Source: Saposhnikovia divaricata (taxonomy: Eukaryota; Streptophyta; Magnoliopsida; Apiales; Apiaceae). From it: a stretch of DNA of 64,000 nucleotides. Both the position numbers and the translations under genes were made by a program. Position 1 is the first letter of the stretch. The number at the start of each line of letters is the position of its first letter. The notes beneath the pieces are model-generated. The model was not told the origin of the DNA and made no database searches. It worked only from the letters and a program-made list of their open reading frames with translations. The DNA lies in NCBI GenBank assembly GCA_036435485.1, contig CM071598.1, forward strand, positions 195,899,148-195,963,147. The letters run 5' to 3'. Of this stretch, positions 1 through 11,317 are shown one piece after another.

Positions 1-2742
1 TGCTGGTAAAGAACATCTACCTGCGTTTGTTCTGCCACTTGCTTTGCAAAAATTTTCTTAACCAACCTCAAGACCAACCACAACCAGAACCTCTAAACAT
101 TGAACCACCTACATCACCTACCCACACTGCACCTACTCAACCTCCAATCACCAAACAATCTTCACACACTTCACAAATAAACTCTGAACCATCACAATCT
201 CAACCACAACCACAGCCTAAAGCACACAGAGGCAAAGTAAGGAAATCAGCAGCAAACACTGAAAGACATGCAAGAGTAAAGAAGACAATAGAGGCACAAC
301 TCAAAGCAAAACAGACAACTCCTGGAGCTGTTTATACTAGAAGAATGAAACAAAAAGCAAAAAGACCTAAGTCACCCTCAGTGGTGGCAGAAACTAGTAA
401 AGAGGATTCAGATGAAGTGCCTCTAGCTAAGAGAAGAAAACAAGTAATCTCTGATTCTGCTGATGAAGATGTTGAAGCTCCAGAGGTAGTTTCCCAGCAA
501 ACACCTACTGTTGAGGCTGAAAGAGGTTGAAATGCCTGCAGAAGAGGATACTAGAGATGGCTTTTCACCAATGAATGATATTCTTGATTCATTCATGCCA
601 TTCTCTGATCCTATCTCTGATACTGGTGCAGCTGATCAACCTACAGTTGTTCTTTCTGAAACTGTAGCATCACATACTGAATTACTCTCAGATGCTCACC
701 AGACTGCTGAAGGAGGAGATGAGATTGATCAACAACCTAAGGAGATAAACTCTGAGACAATTGTGAAATCTGCAGAGGATGTTGTACAGCCTGTTGTTGA
801 CTCTACTACTAAACCTGTTGCAGAGGATGTTATTGGCACTGTTGATGCATCTATTCCAGTTCCTCCAACCACACATCATGTTGAAGCTGAGGTTGGAGAT
901 GAAACTGAAGGGAATACTGAGCCAAGCTCTTCTCAGAGTTTACCAGTCCAGACTGATGCTAAGGTTAAGGATTTTTCTGGTCCTTCAAATCAAGCAGATG
1001 CTGAAGAAGAATACCTTGAATAATTTTCAACTGACTGGTACAAGGACACTTGTATCTTTCCTTCTGCAAGAGCAGCTGAATTTGTCAAGAGAACCTCCAG
1101 AACAATTACAAATCCAGAGATTTTATCTTGTCTCAAGGCTACAGTTGTACAAGTGAAGACTCTCAACTCTAGATTTGATCTATGTCAAAAGGCAATCTCT
1201 AATGTTCGAGGTGATGTTGTTAGAGGAGCTGATATGCTTAAACTTGACAACAAGAATAAATTTCAATATCTTACTCAGAATCAAGAAACTTTGTCTCACA
1301 GGCTGAGCAAAGTTGAACAAAATCAGAATGATATGTCCTTAAAGCTTGATTCTATTGCTACCTCCTTGGAGTTAATTACATCTATTCTTATGCCTGATGA
1401 TGTCAAAAAGGGGGAGAGAGTTGCTAAAGACAAATGCAAGCAATCTCAAACTCTGATCAGAAGGGATAGTGCTGGAGATGGAGGAGCAAGTAGTAAAGGA
1501 AAGAGCAAAACTGAAGAATTTCAAACTCTAAAAACTAGCAAGTCCTCTAAATCACAGTTTGTTGGGATAAATACTGATACTCAAGGTACTTCAAAGACCA
1601 AGAGTTTGCTATTACCTTCTAATCCACAGACTGATGAAGAATTGGCTGTTAAGTTGTTTATTGAAGAGAATGAGGAAGGAGTTACAATTGAGGACATTAA
1701 AGCTGAAGAAAATAGTTTACAAGAAGAACATCTCAAGGCTTTAAAGTCTGGAAAGTTAAAAAGAGGAAAAGCTCCTAGGCCTGTTGTTAAAGGTGTTGTG
1801 ATCAAGGAAAAGGCTGATGTTAGTCAAAGATCTCAGTTTTCAAAGGAAACAATGGCAGCAGAAGCTCAACTCAAGCTGGAAAGCATTGAAGGAGAAAGTT
1901 TACAGAAGAAAGTTACAACTTCTGTTGCATCACAAGTTGTGACCACACCTTTACAATCTTCTCAGTTGAAATCAGTTTTTGGGAAAGGAACAATTCATGA
2001 TCCAAATATATTATCTGGAGTTTCTATGAATATTTCTGATGGAAGAGCCTTGTCTGGTAAAGTTGGAAACAATAAGGGTGGACTAGGTTCACACAAGGAC
2101 AAAAGGCAATATACTGGTCCTAGAGATCCTTCTTCACTGGCTGTTCCAGGTCGTGGTGTCACTCAAGAGAGTTTGGACAGACTGGAATCGGTACAGTTAG
2201 TTTATCAGAAGAGTTTAAAGAAGGACTTTCTCTTGTACTTCATGACTGATGGGACAGTATTTAGAATTGGTGAGAATGATATTGGCTTGAAATATTGGGA
2301 AGAATTAGAATATGTTCTATATCTTTTCAAGGTGAATAGTCAAAGGACTCAATCAGTTGCAAATGTGCTCAGAAAGAGGATGCTTCAGAATTTGGCAATC
2401 AGAGGAGAGAAGTATAAAAGCAGATATGTTCCTAAGTACAGGGATCGGAATGGAAATCTTATTGAAATGAAGAATGGTACTGAAAAATTAAAGACTGATT
2501 TGGGAATCACAGTACTTGACTTCAATTCACAGTCAGAAGAAGTCAAATTTATCAGACTGGGAAATGAGATGAGAAGAAACAAAATCTATGATCTTAGAGC
2601 TGCTATCTATCAGACAGATGAGAGTGATCCTCAGCTCAGAGAGATTAAAGAAGCTATGAAGATTGAGCTTGAAAATGCAGAAAGAAGATTGCTCATAGAT
2701 AATCTCAGAGCTACACCAGATCTTGAAGAGATAAAAGATTGA
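1..2742 (+). pseudogene. Third ORF (env-like position) of SIRE-type copia element, copy A, decayed
   Basis: This is the 3' ORF that lies between pol and the 3' LTR in the SIRE/Maximus group of Ty1/copia elements; it is truncated by the window start. It is very close to the ORF at 23804-26576. The N-terminal part is Pro/Gln/Thr-rich and basic, the middle is acidic, then comes a probable coiled coil (about 1153-1400) and a conserved C-terminal part. No known enzyme motif, signal peptide or membrane segment is visible. It is broken by an extra A in the run near 47-51 (private to this copy), a frame change near 500-530 shared with copy B, and a TAA at 1021-1023 where copy B has CAA. Its function is unknown; 'env-like' describes position only. 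Confidence 0.75.
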
Positions 2743-2896
2743 AATCTATAAGGATTTTCTTATTCTCTGTAGATTTTGTTAAGTAGAAGCTTAAACTCTG
2801 AATTTGTATAAACACTGTATTTGTCTATTTGTTTTGACATCATCAATTACTATTATTAACTTGTGCATTTTTGCTAATGAACAAGTTGGGGGAGAT
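2743..2896 (+). other. 3' untranslated region and polypurine tract of copy A copia element
   Basis: A short non-coding stretch follows the third ORF and ends in the purine run GTTGGGGGAGA at about 2885-2895, directly before the LTR. This is the expected plus-strand primer site for an LTR retrotransposon. The same arrangement stands at 26577-26730 in copy B. Confidence 0.7.
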
Positions 2897-3415
2897 TGTT
2901 AAATATAATTGATGTGTTTTAATCAGTGTTTAAGTGTTACAGTGAATTATCAGAGTTTAGCTGGAAGCGGTCAGAGTTTAGTGTAAACTCTGACAGGCGG
3001 GAGCTGGACAGAGTTTAGTAAAGTCTGTCTGGGAGCAGCGCGTACGGAGTCAACAGAAGATATTAGAGATCAATTGAAGATTGATATGGAAGCGATATCT
3101 TTGAAGATTGGATAGCTATCAAAGAGATCGAGTTGACTTAGGAGACGTGTGACAATCTGTAATTGATATCATTGTATAGCTGATTATTAGGAATATCAAT
3201 TAGAGATTGTATCGAAGCTGTATGTTTTATAAATACAGTTAGGTTAACCCTAGAAGGGTATCGTGTAACGAATTATCTTTATTGTAACCTAGCAGCTCTT
3301 TGTGATAGTTTACATCACGAAGAGGTTTTAATACCAGAAGTTTTTAAGTGCATAAACGTCTTATTTGTTAAACTCTAATACGAATTTGATTATTAATTGT
3401 GTATTCGGCCTAACA
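2897..3415 (+). mobile_element. 3' LTR of SIRE-type copia element, copy A
   Basis: The 519-bp LTR starts TGTTA and ends TAACA, preceded by a polypurine tract. It contains a TATA-like box TATAAATA at 3228-3235 and several copies of the CAGAGTTTA/AAACTCTG motif. The copy at 26731-27249 has the same length and ends. The 5' LTR would be left of the window. The right flank is caulimovirid-derived sequence and is shared with copy B, so the two copies arose by duplication of a larger segment and not by two insertions. Confidence 0.75.
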
Positions 3416-3678
3416 GAACAGTTTTCAAGTTCTTTGTTAATAGCATAAATTTTTTCTACAGTTTTAACATTGTAATTAGTTTTAAAATTATCTGTAAAAG
3501 TTGACTGATAGATTTGTTTTGGATCTATACTGGGTATATTCCAATTACCTAAGTCTTGACTAATGTTTTCATAACTATGTTCTTCCTGATTAATGAAATC
3601 TGGGATTGACGGAATTGGAGTCATCGGTGACGGTGACCTTGAGCTAACTGAAGAACTAGACCTAAATAGTCTATTCAT
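3416..3678 (-). pseudogene. Endogenous caulimovirid: N-terminal end of first ORF (movement-protein side), copy A
   Basis: A minus-strand reading frame begins at 3678, just downstream (in viral sense) of a leader that starts at a tRNA-Met primer-binding site. A Ser-rich N-terminus is followed by a stretch resembling the start of caulimovirid movement-protein/polyprotein ORFs. Only about 88 codons are viral; the open frame then runs by accident into the copia LTR. Copy B has the same piece at 27250-27512. It is an old non-functional fragment with no complete movement domain. The family is assigned from memory of related plant-genome copies, so certainty is moderate. Confidence 0.55.
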
Positions 3679-3992
3679 TAATTTTGTTTTAACTGTTTCT
3701 CTTTATCACTAGTGATTCTGGGGAACTTAGTTCATACCTTCTTACCTTAAGCAAACTCATACCTACACATACTAAAGTCTTACGCCCTTATCCTATACTG
3801 CTTCACTCTGAGACTAACAACGGATTCCTGGCAACAACACTAGGTGGTAGGTGGTTCTAAGTAAGATTGGTGACTAAATATAGCAGAATAACTAAGAGAT
3901 AATCAGAAGCAGTTTGTAAACACAATTAATGAGCAAATTACTTGGCATAGAAATTCAATAACTCAATGATTACCGGTTGGCACTGATACCAT
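3679..3992 (-). repeat. Caulimovirid leader with degenerate primer-binding site, first direct repeat
   Basis: The leader lies between the primer-binding site and the first ORF, in minus orientation. The site, read on the minus strand at 3973-3991, is the initiator tRNA-Met type but has one substitution (CACTGATACC against CTCTGATACC on the plus strand). About 340 bp (3660-3998) is repeated at 7400-7742, and a single copy stands at 27500-27836. Confidence 0.65.
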
Positions 3993-3998
3993 TAAGAG

Positions 3999-5930
3999 AG
4001 AATCATAGTCCCGAAGAAAGGGAAAAAATAGTTAACAAATGGAAGAAATTTTTAAGTAAAGAAAAATTAATTATTACTTTTTATAATTGGTATGAAAAAT
4101 ATCATGGTAAATGCAATGTAATTACTAAAACACAATGGATAAAAGAAGATAGATCAAAAGTCTCATCCAGTCATCCCCCAACAGAAACAATAATTATCCC
4201 AGTCAAAGATACTTCAGTTACGGCTTCACCATTTAAGAGATCTGATGGTAAAAATGATGAAAAGAAATTAATTGAACAAAATAATTTCACAAATCAATAT
4301 CTAGTCACCATAGGTAAACAATTAGATAAAATTGAAGATAAGATTAAAGATCCACATATTCAACAATATTTGGATCCAAATATTATTAAACAAGAATCCA
4401 TCCAAAATAATGAAGAAAAATCCTTAATAAATTTACCTAGTAAAAGAGAAAATTTAAGTCTACCTGATAAAGACAAAACCTTAATTAAAACATTAGATAA
4501 ATAATTTAAAAGGTTAGAAGTTCCAAATACCCCAGAATCTAGTAAAGCTATAAAAGTCTTAGGCTTTCATGAAAGTTCTAATAATGATAGTGATTCTACA
4601 TTTCATGAAATAAAGAATCAATTTAATAAATTAAGTTTTAACAAACCTAATATCACAAGCCAAACTAAAAATTGGTATTCTAAACCAACCCCTCCTGACT
4701 TACAATTTGAAGAAAGAAACCTAGATAATCAATTTTCTGTTTCAGCTAAGAAAATGTATGAATGGAATATTGATGGCCTAAGTGAACAAGAAATATTAAA
4801 CAAATTAAATCATATGTCTATGGTAGCTAATAGTTACATACCGACATTTGAACATCTAAATCAAAGTGAAATAGTTGAAATTCTAGCTACTGGGTCCACA
4901 GGAACCCTTAGATGGTGGGAAAAACATCTCACTGAAGATAGTCGATTTGCTATAATTAATGCTTATCAGTTAGATAATGATGGTAATCCAATATTAGAGG
5001 AGTCAATATGTCCATCTGATGGAGTCAACACATTAATTTATACAATAATAAAACATTTCATAGGAACCCCTAGTAATATCACTGAAAGAATTCATGATCA
5101 ACTTAGTAATCTAACTTGTCCAACTCTATGTGATTTTAGATGGTACAAGGATGTCTTTTTATCCAGAGTCATGATGCGAGATGATAGTAATAAACCATTT
5201 TGAAAAGAAAAATTCGTTAATGGTTTACCTAATCTATTTGCACATAAAATTCGTGAAGAATTAAGTAAAAATTTAGGATTTATAAATTATGGTGAATTAA
5301 CATATGGTGAAATAATAAGTGTAATACAAAAAATAGGATTAAAAATGTGTATTGATCATAAAATTACTAAACAAATTAACAAAGATAAAAAGAAAGCTAA
5401 ATATGAGTTAGGAACTTTTTGCGAGCAATATGGTTTGCCCCCTATAGCTCCATCAAGGAATAAATCTAAAATTCATAAACATAAGAAATTTAGTAAATAT
5501 ATTAAGAAAGAAAATAAGGAAGAATATTACAAAAACCTCAAAAGTTTAAAAAGAAAACATTTAACAATAATCAGAAATTTACTAAAAAATTTGATAAAAG
5601 CAAAATTATTTGTCACAATTGTGGCAAATCATGTCATTATAAAAATGAATGTAAAGTTAAAGATAAACTTAACCAATTAAACATCTCTAATGAAGACACT
5701 GAATTAATTCTCCAATTAATGAGAATAGAAAATGAAGGCAGTAGTAATAACGAATTAAATTCAGATATTCCATCCCTATCTACTACTAGTAATAATACAG
5801 ATAGTGATAGTAATAACCCAAACATTACAATAGGATGTAAAGATAATTGTAAATACAATTGCTGTAGTAAAACATTAAATGTATTAACAAAAGCCCAAGA
5901 AGAAGAAACAACTTTGTTAGCACAAAATAA
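3999..5930 (+). pseudogene. Endogenous caulimovirid coat-protein region, broken
   Basis: Plus-strand open segments at 3999-4504, 4505-5203 and 5204-5680 and the following frame together resemble the coat-protein region of plant pararetroviruses: a Lys/Glu/Asn-rich N-terminal part, a central conserved region with a tryptophan pair (codons near 4913-4918), and a CCHC zinc knuckle near 5610-5655. An acidic Asn/Ser-rich tail ends near 5955. In-frame stops at 4502-4504 and 5201-5203 and a frameshift around 5560-5600 make it non-functional. It points opposite to the adjacent leader, so the viral sequence is rearranged. A gypsy gag origin is possible but less likely given the adjoining viral-type leader. 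The join at 3998/3999 is abrupt. Confidence 0.6.
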
Positions 5931-7399
5931 TGCAAGCGCACGTTGTCACAAGTAATATATAAGTAAGTCAAGTTCGTTCCAACAGAGATCTAGTTTGGCG
6001 TTCAATTCAATTAATGTACCTATGCACCGATGTATGGTTTTTATCCACTGCTAAGACAAATAACAATTTGAGTATTGATTATCTACTAAAACAGATTATT
6101 AACTAACAATTAACTAGCTAACGAGAATTAAATTCGATTTACTTATATGGGAATAAAACATGGGATCCTAACTTCATTAAATACTTCCTTTAGAGATCAT
6201 GCCTTAATCAATATATGTGATGAGTTGATAACTAATCAGATAACACGAAATTAGTACACGCTATCTTTCGACATACGCATACCAAACTACACATCAACCA
6301 CAAGATATATAGAAGCTATATAGACATCAATTATGCTTAGACCCTATATGTCTATAAGATTTGAAAACATAATGGTTTAAGGACAAGTTATCTATTAAGA
6401 TTATATAAGGTAGTATGAGATAGTTCAAATCACACCACAATCATGAATATAATCCACAAACTTATGCTAGCATGGCAAGTGCTAAATCTCTAGATCCACT
6501 TTCACATTCACTAGAAATTAACAAGGCAACTTAGATGTTCGTGACGCATCAAAGAAGAATAAGCACGACCATACAAGGATATCAATAATTCATCACACAC
6601 ATATCAATAAGGCAATCAACTACTAAATTTCATAAATAAATCCGTTAGGACTCCATGACAACGATTAGTTCATAATTGAACCTTTCATCATCATGGGATC
6701 TGATGAAACCATGATAAAAATAAAGTATGAAAAGATACAAATAAATCTAAGTAATTGATATGTAATGATGTGTGTGTTTTTTCTGTCCCCCAAGATGTGT
6801 ATTTATAGCCCCAAGTTGCCTCTTCATCAAGCAATTGCCATCTTTGAGTTGGAATAGAATTGTGGCAATTTCCGTTCTTGAATGAAAATAGAATTGCAAA
6901 TTCCATGTATAGATCTGATTCTGGAAGTTTCTGGCCATTCATGTGATTCCACAATGATTAGAATTAGAAAACAATGCAATTTCCTTGTCAGAATGGGTTT
7001 CCAACAGCTTCTGGCAGATTCTGGCGGTGGCAGGCGCGGCCGCTCGCACCACACATATATTTCAGGCGCGCCCGCACGCATAGGATTTCTGAAACACTTG
7101 CCAAGCATGCCCGCGCTCAGAATCAATACAAATCAGGCGCGCCCGTGCCTGACTCTTTACTCAGCAGAAATTTCTTCTTGTTCTTGCTGATTTCTTTGCC
7201 GAATTCAAATGCAACTTCCAACACTTGTTTCTTTGACTTTAAAAACACCATATAATCCCTGAAAACTCCACACCTACATAGAAACAATGCCTTGCACAAT
7301 CTCCATAAAAACACATTAAAACACATAAATACTTGAGGTACAAGCGATCAATTTAAGCCAAAAATGAAGCGATCCAAGTGGATAAAAATCCACTTATCA
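5931..7399 (-). mobile_element. Solo LTR, probably Athila/Tat-like gypsy, inserted in caulimovirid region
   Basis: The block is 1469 bp, begins TGCAAGCGCACG and ends CCACTTATCA on the plus strand, so on the minus strand it starts TGATAAGTGG, a start I associate with Athila/Tat-group LTRs. It holds a GC-rich patch (about 7020-7150, GGCGCGCCCG-like motifs) in otherwise AT-rich DNA. There is no internal coding region. The 5-bp flanks (AATAA and ACCTA) do not match, and it stands exactly where the coat-protein region stops and the second leader begins, so it may have been caught in a recombination. Small open frames inside it are not genes. Confidence 0.5.
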
Positions 7400-7742
7400 A
7401 CCTAAATAGTCTATTCATTAATTTTGTTTTAACTGTTTCTCTTTATCACTAGTGATTCTGGGGAACTTAGTTCATACCTTCTTACCTTAAGCAAACTCAT
7501 ACCTACACATACTTAAGTCTTACGCCCTTATCCTATACTGCTCCACTCTGAGACTTACAACGGATTCCTGGCAACGACACTAGGTGGTAGGTGGTTCTAA
7601 GTAAGATTGGTGACTAAATATAGCAGAATAACTAAGAGATAATCAGAAGCAGTTTGTAAACACAATTAATGAGCTAATTACTTGGCATAGAAATTCAATA
7701 ACTCAATGATTACCGGTTGGCTCTGATACCATTAAGAGAGAA
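7400..7742 (-). repeat. Caulimovirid leader, second direct repeat
   Basis: This repeats 3660-3998 and matches the single copy at 27500-27836. It carries the first few codons of the viral first ORF at its left end and the primer-binding site at its right end. At five sites where the two repeats differ, copy B agrees with this repeat. Confidence 0.65.
7713..7731 (-). other. tRNA-Met primer-binding site of caulimovirid
   Basis: The minus strand reads TGGTATCAGAGCCAACCGG, the initiator-tRNA-Met-complementary type used by Caulimoviridae and many copia elements. It stands at the start of the leader. Copy B has it at 27807-27825. Confidence 0.65.
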
Positions 7743-7764
7743 AATCATAGTAACAACCCAAAGA

Positions 7765-7767
<3 letters not shown>

Positions 7768-7828
<61 letters not shown>
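7768..7828. repeat. (TA)n microsatellite
   Basis: About 30 TA units start some 35 bp beyond the viral primer-binding site. The equivalent tract in copy B is 27861-27921. Integrated caulimovirids are often found beside TA-rich repeats. Confidence 0.9.
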
Positions 7829-7829
<1 letters not shown>

Positions 7830-7885
7830 CAAAACATAGGTCGAAAATGACAATTGAAAACTGGAACTTACAATCAGAAATTCGT

Positions 7886-8106
7886 CTGCTCCTCATTTGC
7901 AACTTCCAGTTTTCAGTTGCAACATTTGCAACCTCATTTGCAACCTCCAGTTTTCAGTTGCAACCTCATTTGTAACCTTATTTGCAACTTCCAGTTCTCA
8001 GTTGCAACCTCATTTGCAACTTCCAGTTTTCAGTTGTAACCTCATTTGCAACTCACACGGCTGGCGCCGCCCTGAAGTTGCAAATGAGGTTGCAAAGGTT
8101 GCAAAA
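7886..8106. repeat. GCAAC-rich short direct repeats ending in an inverted repeat
   Basis: Repeats built from TTGCAACCTCATTTGCAAC and CTTCCAGTTTTCAGTTG recur four to five times with variable spacing. At 8073-8104 the reverse complement (GTTGCAAATGAGGTTGCAA) follows, so the block can fold into a hairpin. Copy B has it at 27980-28200. No gene is seen. Confidence 0.7.
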
Positions 8107-8804
8107 TGTATTTTTAGAAAATTAAAAAGTTAAAAACAAAGTTGGTAGTATTTTTGTAAAAGTGAAAGTATAGAATTGAAAGAGGAAGTTAATGATAGTA
8201 AAACGTAAAAGAAAGTTAAAAACATATATATTTTTTGTAAATATCCCAAAAAAATATTACCTAGCCGAAAAAGATAATCAGCTAGTTATTAGTAATTATA
8301 ATATTATTAGTTTATTACATTAATTAGAACGGTCATATTTTTGAAAAGAAGAGATTTAGTTAGAAAAGCTAGAAAATGTAGAAAATGTAATAGCTGAAAA
8401 AGATAATTGCTTATTTATTATTTAGGTGTATAGAAAAGATATTACCTTTTAGCTCGAAAAGGAAATCAGTTAGTTATTAGTAATTATAATATTATTAGTT
8501 TATTTAATTAAATAGAATGATCATATTTTTTAAAAATATTACCTTTTAGTTGTAAAAGGTAATCAATTAGTTATTAGTAATTATAACATTATTAGTTTAT
8601 TTCATTAATTAGAATGACCATATTTTGGAAAAAAAGAGATTTTAATTAGAAAAGTTAGAAAAGGTAATAGCTGAAAAGGTAATTGGTTAGTTATTATTTA
8701 AGGAAAATGTTGGGAAGAGATGCGTGCAATATTTTAAAGATTGTGTTTTGTTCTTTTATAATTAAGTTAAATCATTAAGGGTAATAGAGTAAAACAATTA
8801 AATA
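8107..8804. repeat. AT-rich modular repeat, copy A
   Basis: Modules around GGTAATYRGTTAGTTATTAG followed by an AATTATAATATTATTAG-type stretch recur three times at about 100-200 bp spacing. The family returns at 28200-30120 and 56350-56620. There is no coding potential. Identity with copy B stops after 8804. Confidence 0.6.
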
Positions 8805-9437
8805 CTCTACACCAAATATGGGCTATTGCAACGCCAAAAAAGTGTCATATTAGACCCCAAATGTGTTACAATAGAGGTTTTTGCAACGTTTTTGCCAAAA
8901 TTCAGTGTTGCATCTGCTGCCGTTGCAATAGACCCCTATAGCAACGTTTTACCTACTTATTACAACATTTTTAAAGTATTACAATATCCCCTTTAGTGCA
9001 ACACTTTTGTCATGTTTAGTGACACTTTTATGATGTTGCAATAGACTATTGCAACACCATTTTGTAACATATTTTAGTTAAAAGTGTTGCAAAGTCAATT
9101 TATTGCAACATTTTCATGTAACATTTTCTCCCCTATTGTAATGCTTTTGGTTTTTTAGCAACATTTATATGCAACACTTTTATTCCTACTGTAATACATT
9201 TAGATTTTTTAGCAACATTTATGTGCAACACTTTGTATTAGTCCAATTTACAATATATATCTTGTCTGAAATTTCAATTAACCAACACAAAAGCATATCA
9301 AACCAGAAATCACATTATGTCAATAAAGCCCAAACAAAGTTGGCTTATACCATAAGATCATCTTACATCTAATACATAAATCCAAAGTCGAAACACATAG
9401 TCGACTTGCACACCATAAATCTATATAAACACACATA

Positions 9438-9668
9438 GTCCAGTATCAATGCCCTGAAGTCATAGTATGTAAGGTAGAACTTTCTTAAAGCAGAAGCAGT
9501 ATCGTTATCGAGTACTTCAACTTTTGAAGATATATTCTTTACTCGCAAACTTTCATACAATAGCTGAGCAGCTTCAGGACTAATCTGCTTTCTCACTTCT
9601 TGCATAGATATCGCTCTTGCATCCAAAGCTTCTCTCACTATACCGGCTGAAATAACTTCTGCATCCAT
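9438..9668 (-). pseudogene. Fragment of RSH (RelA/SpoT homolog) gene, one exon
   Basis: A 77-codon open stretch, read on the minus strand, matches my memory of plant RSH proteins just C-terminal to the HD hydrolase motif; recognisable pieces are EVISAGIVREAL, LRVKN and ALRKFYLTYYDFRALILD. RSH enzymes make and degrade (p)ppGpp in plastids. The stretch is preceded by an acceptor-like TTTACAG. After the aspartate the frame runs into unrelated sequence without the LALKLD continuation of real RSH, and no neighbouring RSH exon is visible. It is therefore a captured or decayed fragment and cannot make an enzyme. Confidence 0.65.
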
Positions 9669-11317
9669 CTGTAAACGTATTCACTATACTTATTCAGAGC
9701 TGTTACTGAAAAAATAGGAAAAGAAGAGGACACATGATATTCCACATGTTTAGAACTTCTAACTAATCAGTTGACCGAGAGGAAGTAAGAAGCAGAGTAA
9801 ACATCAGATATAAACTGAAAAAGAAATAACTAAGAATTTATCTACAGAAATAACAATTGCAACCTCCAAAAAAACACTGCACGTCTGCACCCAATCTCTT
9901 TGGTTCAGCATATATCTGATAATTAAAAGTAAATTAACAAAAACAAAAACTGAAGTTATTGTCGGACTGACCTTGCATGTCAAATACAAAAACAAAACTG
10001 AATAAATATATAATCACAAGAAATGAAAATGAATACAGAGGAAACAGTAAGCTTAGTAGTTATACTGGTACTTGCAAAGCAGAAAAGGCTCAGACTCAGA
10101 GTAACCTTTACCCAGAGGAGAGGAGGGGGGATATTAGCACCTATTTTCTTGATACACAGACCACAAACAAACACCTACAACAATGGTGAGACTTTCCAAG
10201 TAATAAATAACAAAAAATGGCACTCGTCTTTTACAACAGAACCATGTCAAATGCTGAATGGTTTCGAATTTAAAATATTATATGCATCTTTCAAAAAAGT
10301 AAGCATCTTCATCCAACCACCTTTTAAACAATATCTTTATTGGGAAGCCTCATAGTTTTTTAACATCAAACTTTTGTTTTTACATTATAGAGGCTTTTGT
10401 TATCATACCCTTCTTGTCGGCCTTTGCATGTTTTAGGACAGATAAGCTTTGTTCATAGCTAGTATGTGAGGAACCAGCAAGCAATTAGGAGGGAATATAA
10501 TGTACTATAAATAGCAGCGGTGGATACATTTTCTTCAATCTCATGAAGAAAATCATCTTTCCAACAAATTAACAGTACATGTCTATGCATTAAAGATCTT
10601 AAATTATGATCAGAAAATCATCCTGAACAAGAGCACTACCTGAACCAACCAAACAACATTCTTGCTGTACAATTCATTATTGACTATCCAACCGGCAAGT
10701 TAGTCCCACTCACTTTGCTTTCTCCCGTATAATTCATTATCTGTCTTCTGTCAAGCAATCAAAAAGTTTAGGCTGACATGGTAAAACCTCTACAGCAAAT
10801 TTCTACTCTTTTTAATATATAAAATCCTGACCTGAATGCATATGTCACAAAAGAAAAGTTGTTGCATCTTATTACAGTACACAACACAAATAATATAATT
10901 AGTTACGCATCATTTGATGTAAACAGACATAGGGAATTTACTTATCATGTACATACTTGTGCATATGCATGTTCTTAATACTAAATGTAAGCATGTTCTT
11001 CTTACCATATGTAGTGTAGGACTGTACGTAGTTCAATCCCCTTAATTATAATAAATTTGACCTAAAGCAGGTAGTTTCTCTATTCATAAATAGAATATAA
11101 ATGCCAACTGAAGTAACGAAGAAAGATTTCCCATACCAAAATATTATTTCATTTGGTTCTTTGGCGAAGGAAACAGAAAGAACTAAATGCACAAAGTTGC
11201 TATAAATTTTCACTTGAACTAAATGAAAATGATCATTTCCTCGTTACTTGATCTGTTAGTATGTTATATAATATTAAATGGCATATATTATATGACATAG
11301 AAAATTGAATCACTCAC

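Noticed and set aside
6691..7326. Several open frames on both strands of 60-100 codons
   Set aside because: They lie inside the gypsy-like solo LTR, in its GC-rich patch, and show no domain or conserved start.
7886..8106. Possible CRISPR-like array
   Set aside because: Spacing is irregular, units diverge, and the sequence is plant nuclear; it is a hairpin-forming repeat.
7854..8133. Two plus-strand frames of 61 and 78 codons with repeated Cys/Asn/Phe
   Set aside because: They are read through the GCAAC repeat; the protein repeat only mirrors the DNA repeat.
9804..10355. Frames of 63-110 codons on both strands
   Set aside because: No recognisable protein. A short exon-like scrap near 9870-9915 (minus) could not be assigned to a family.
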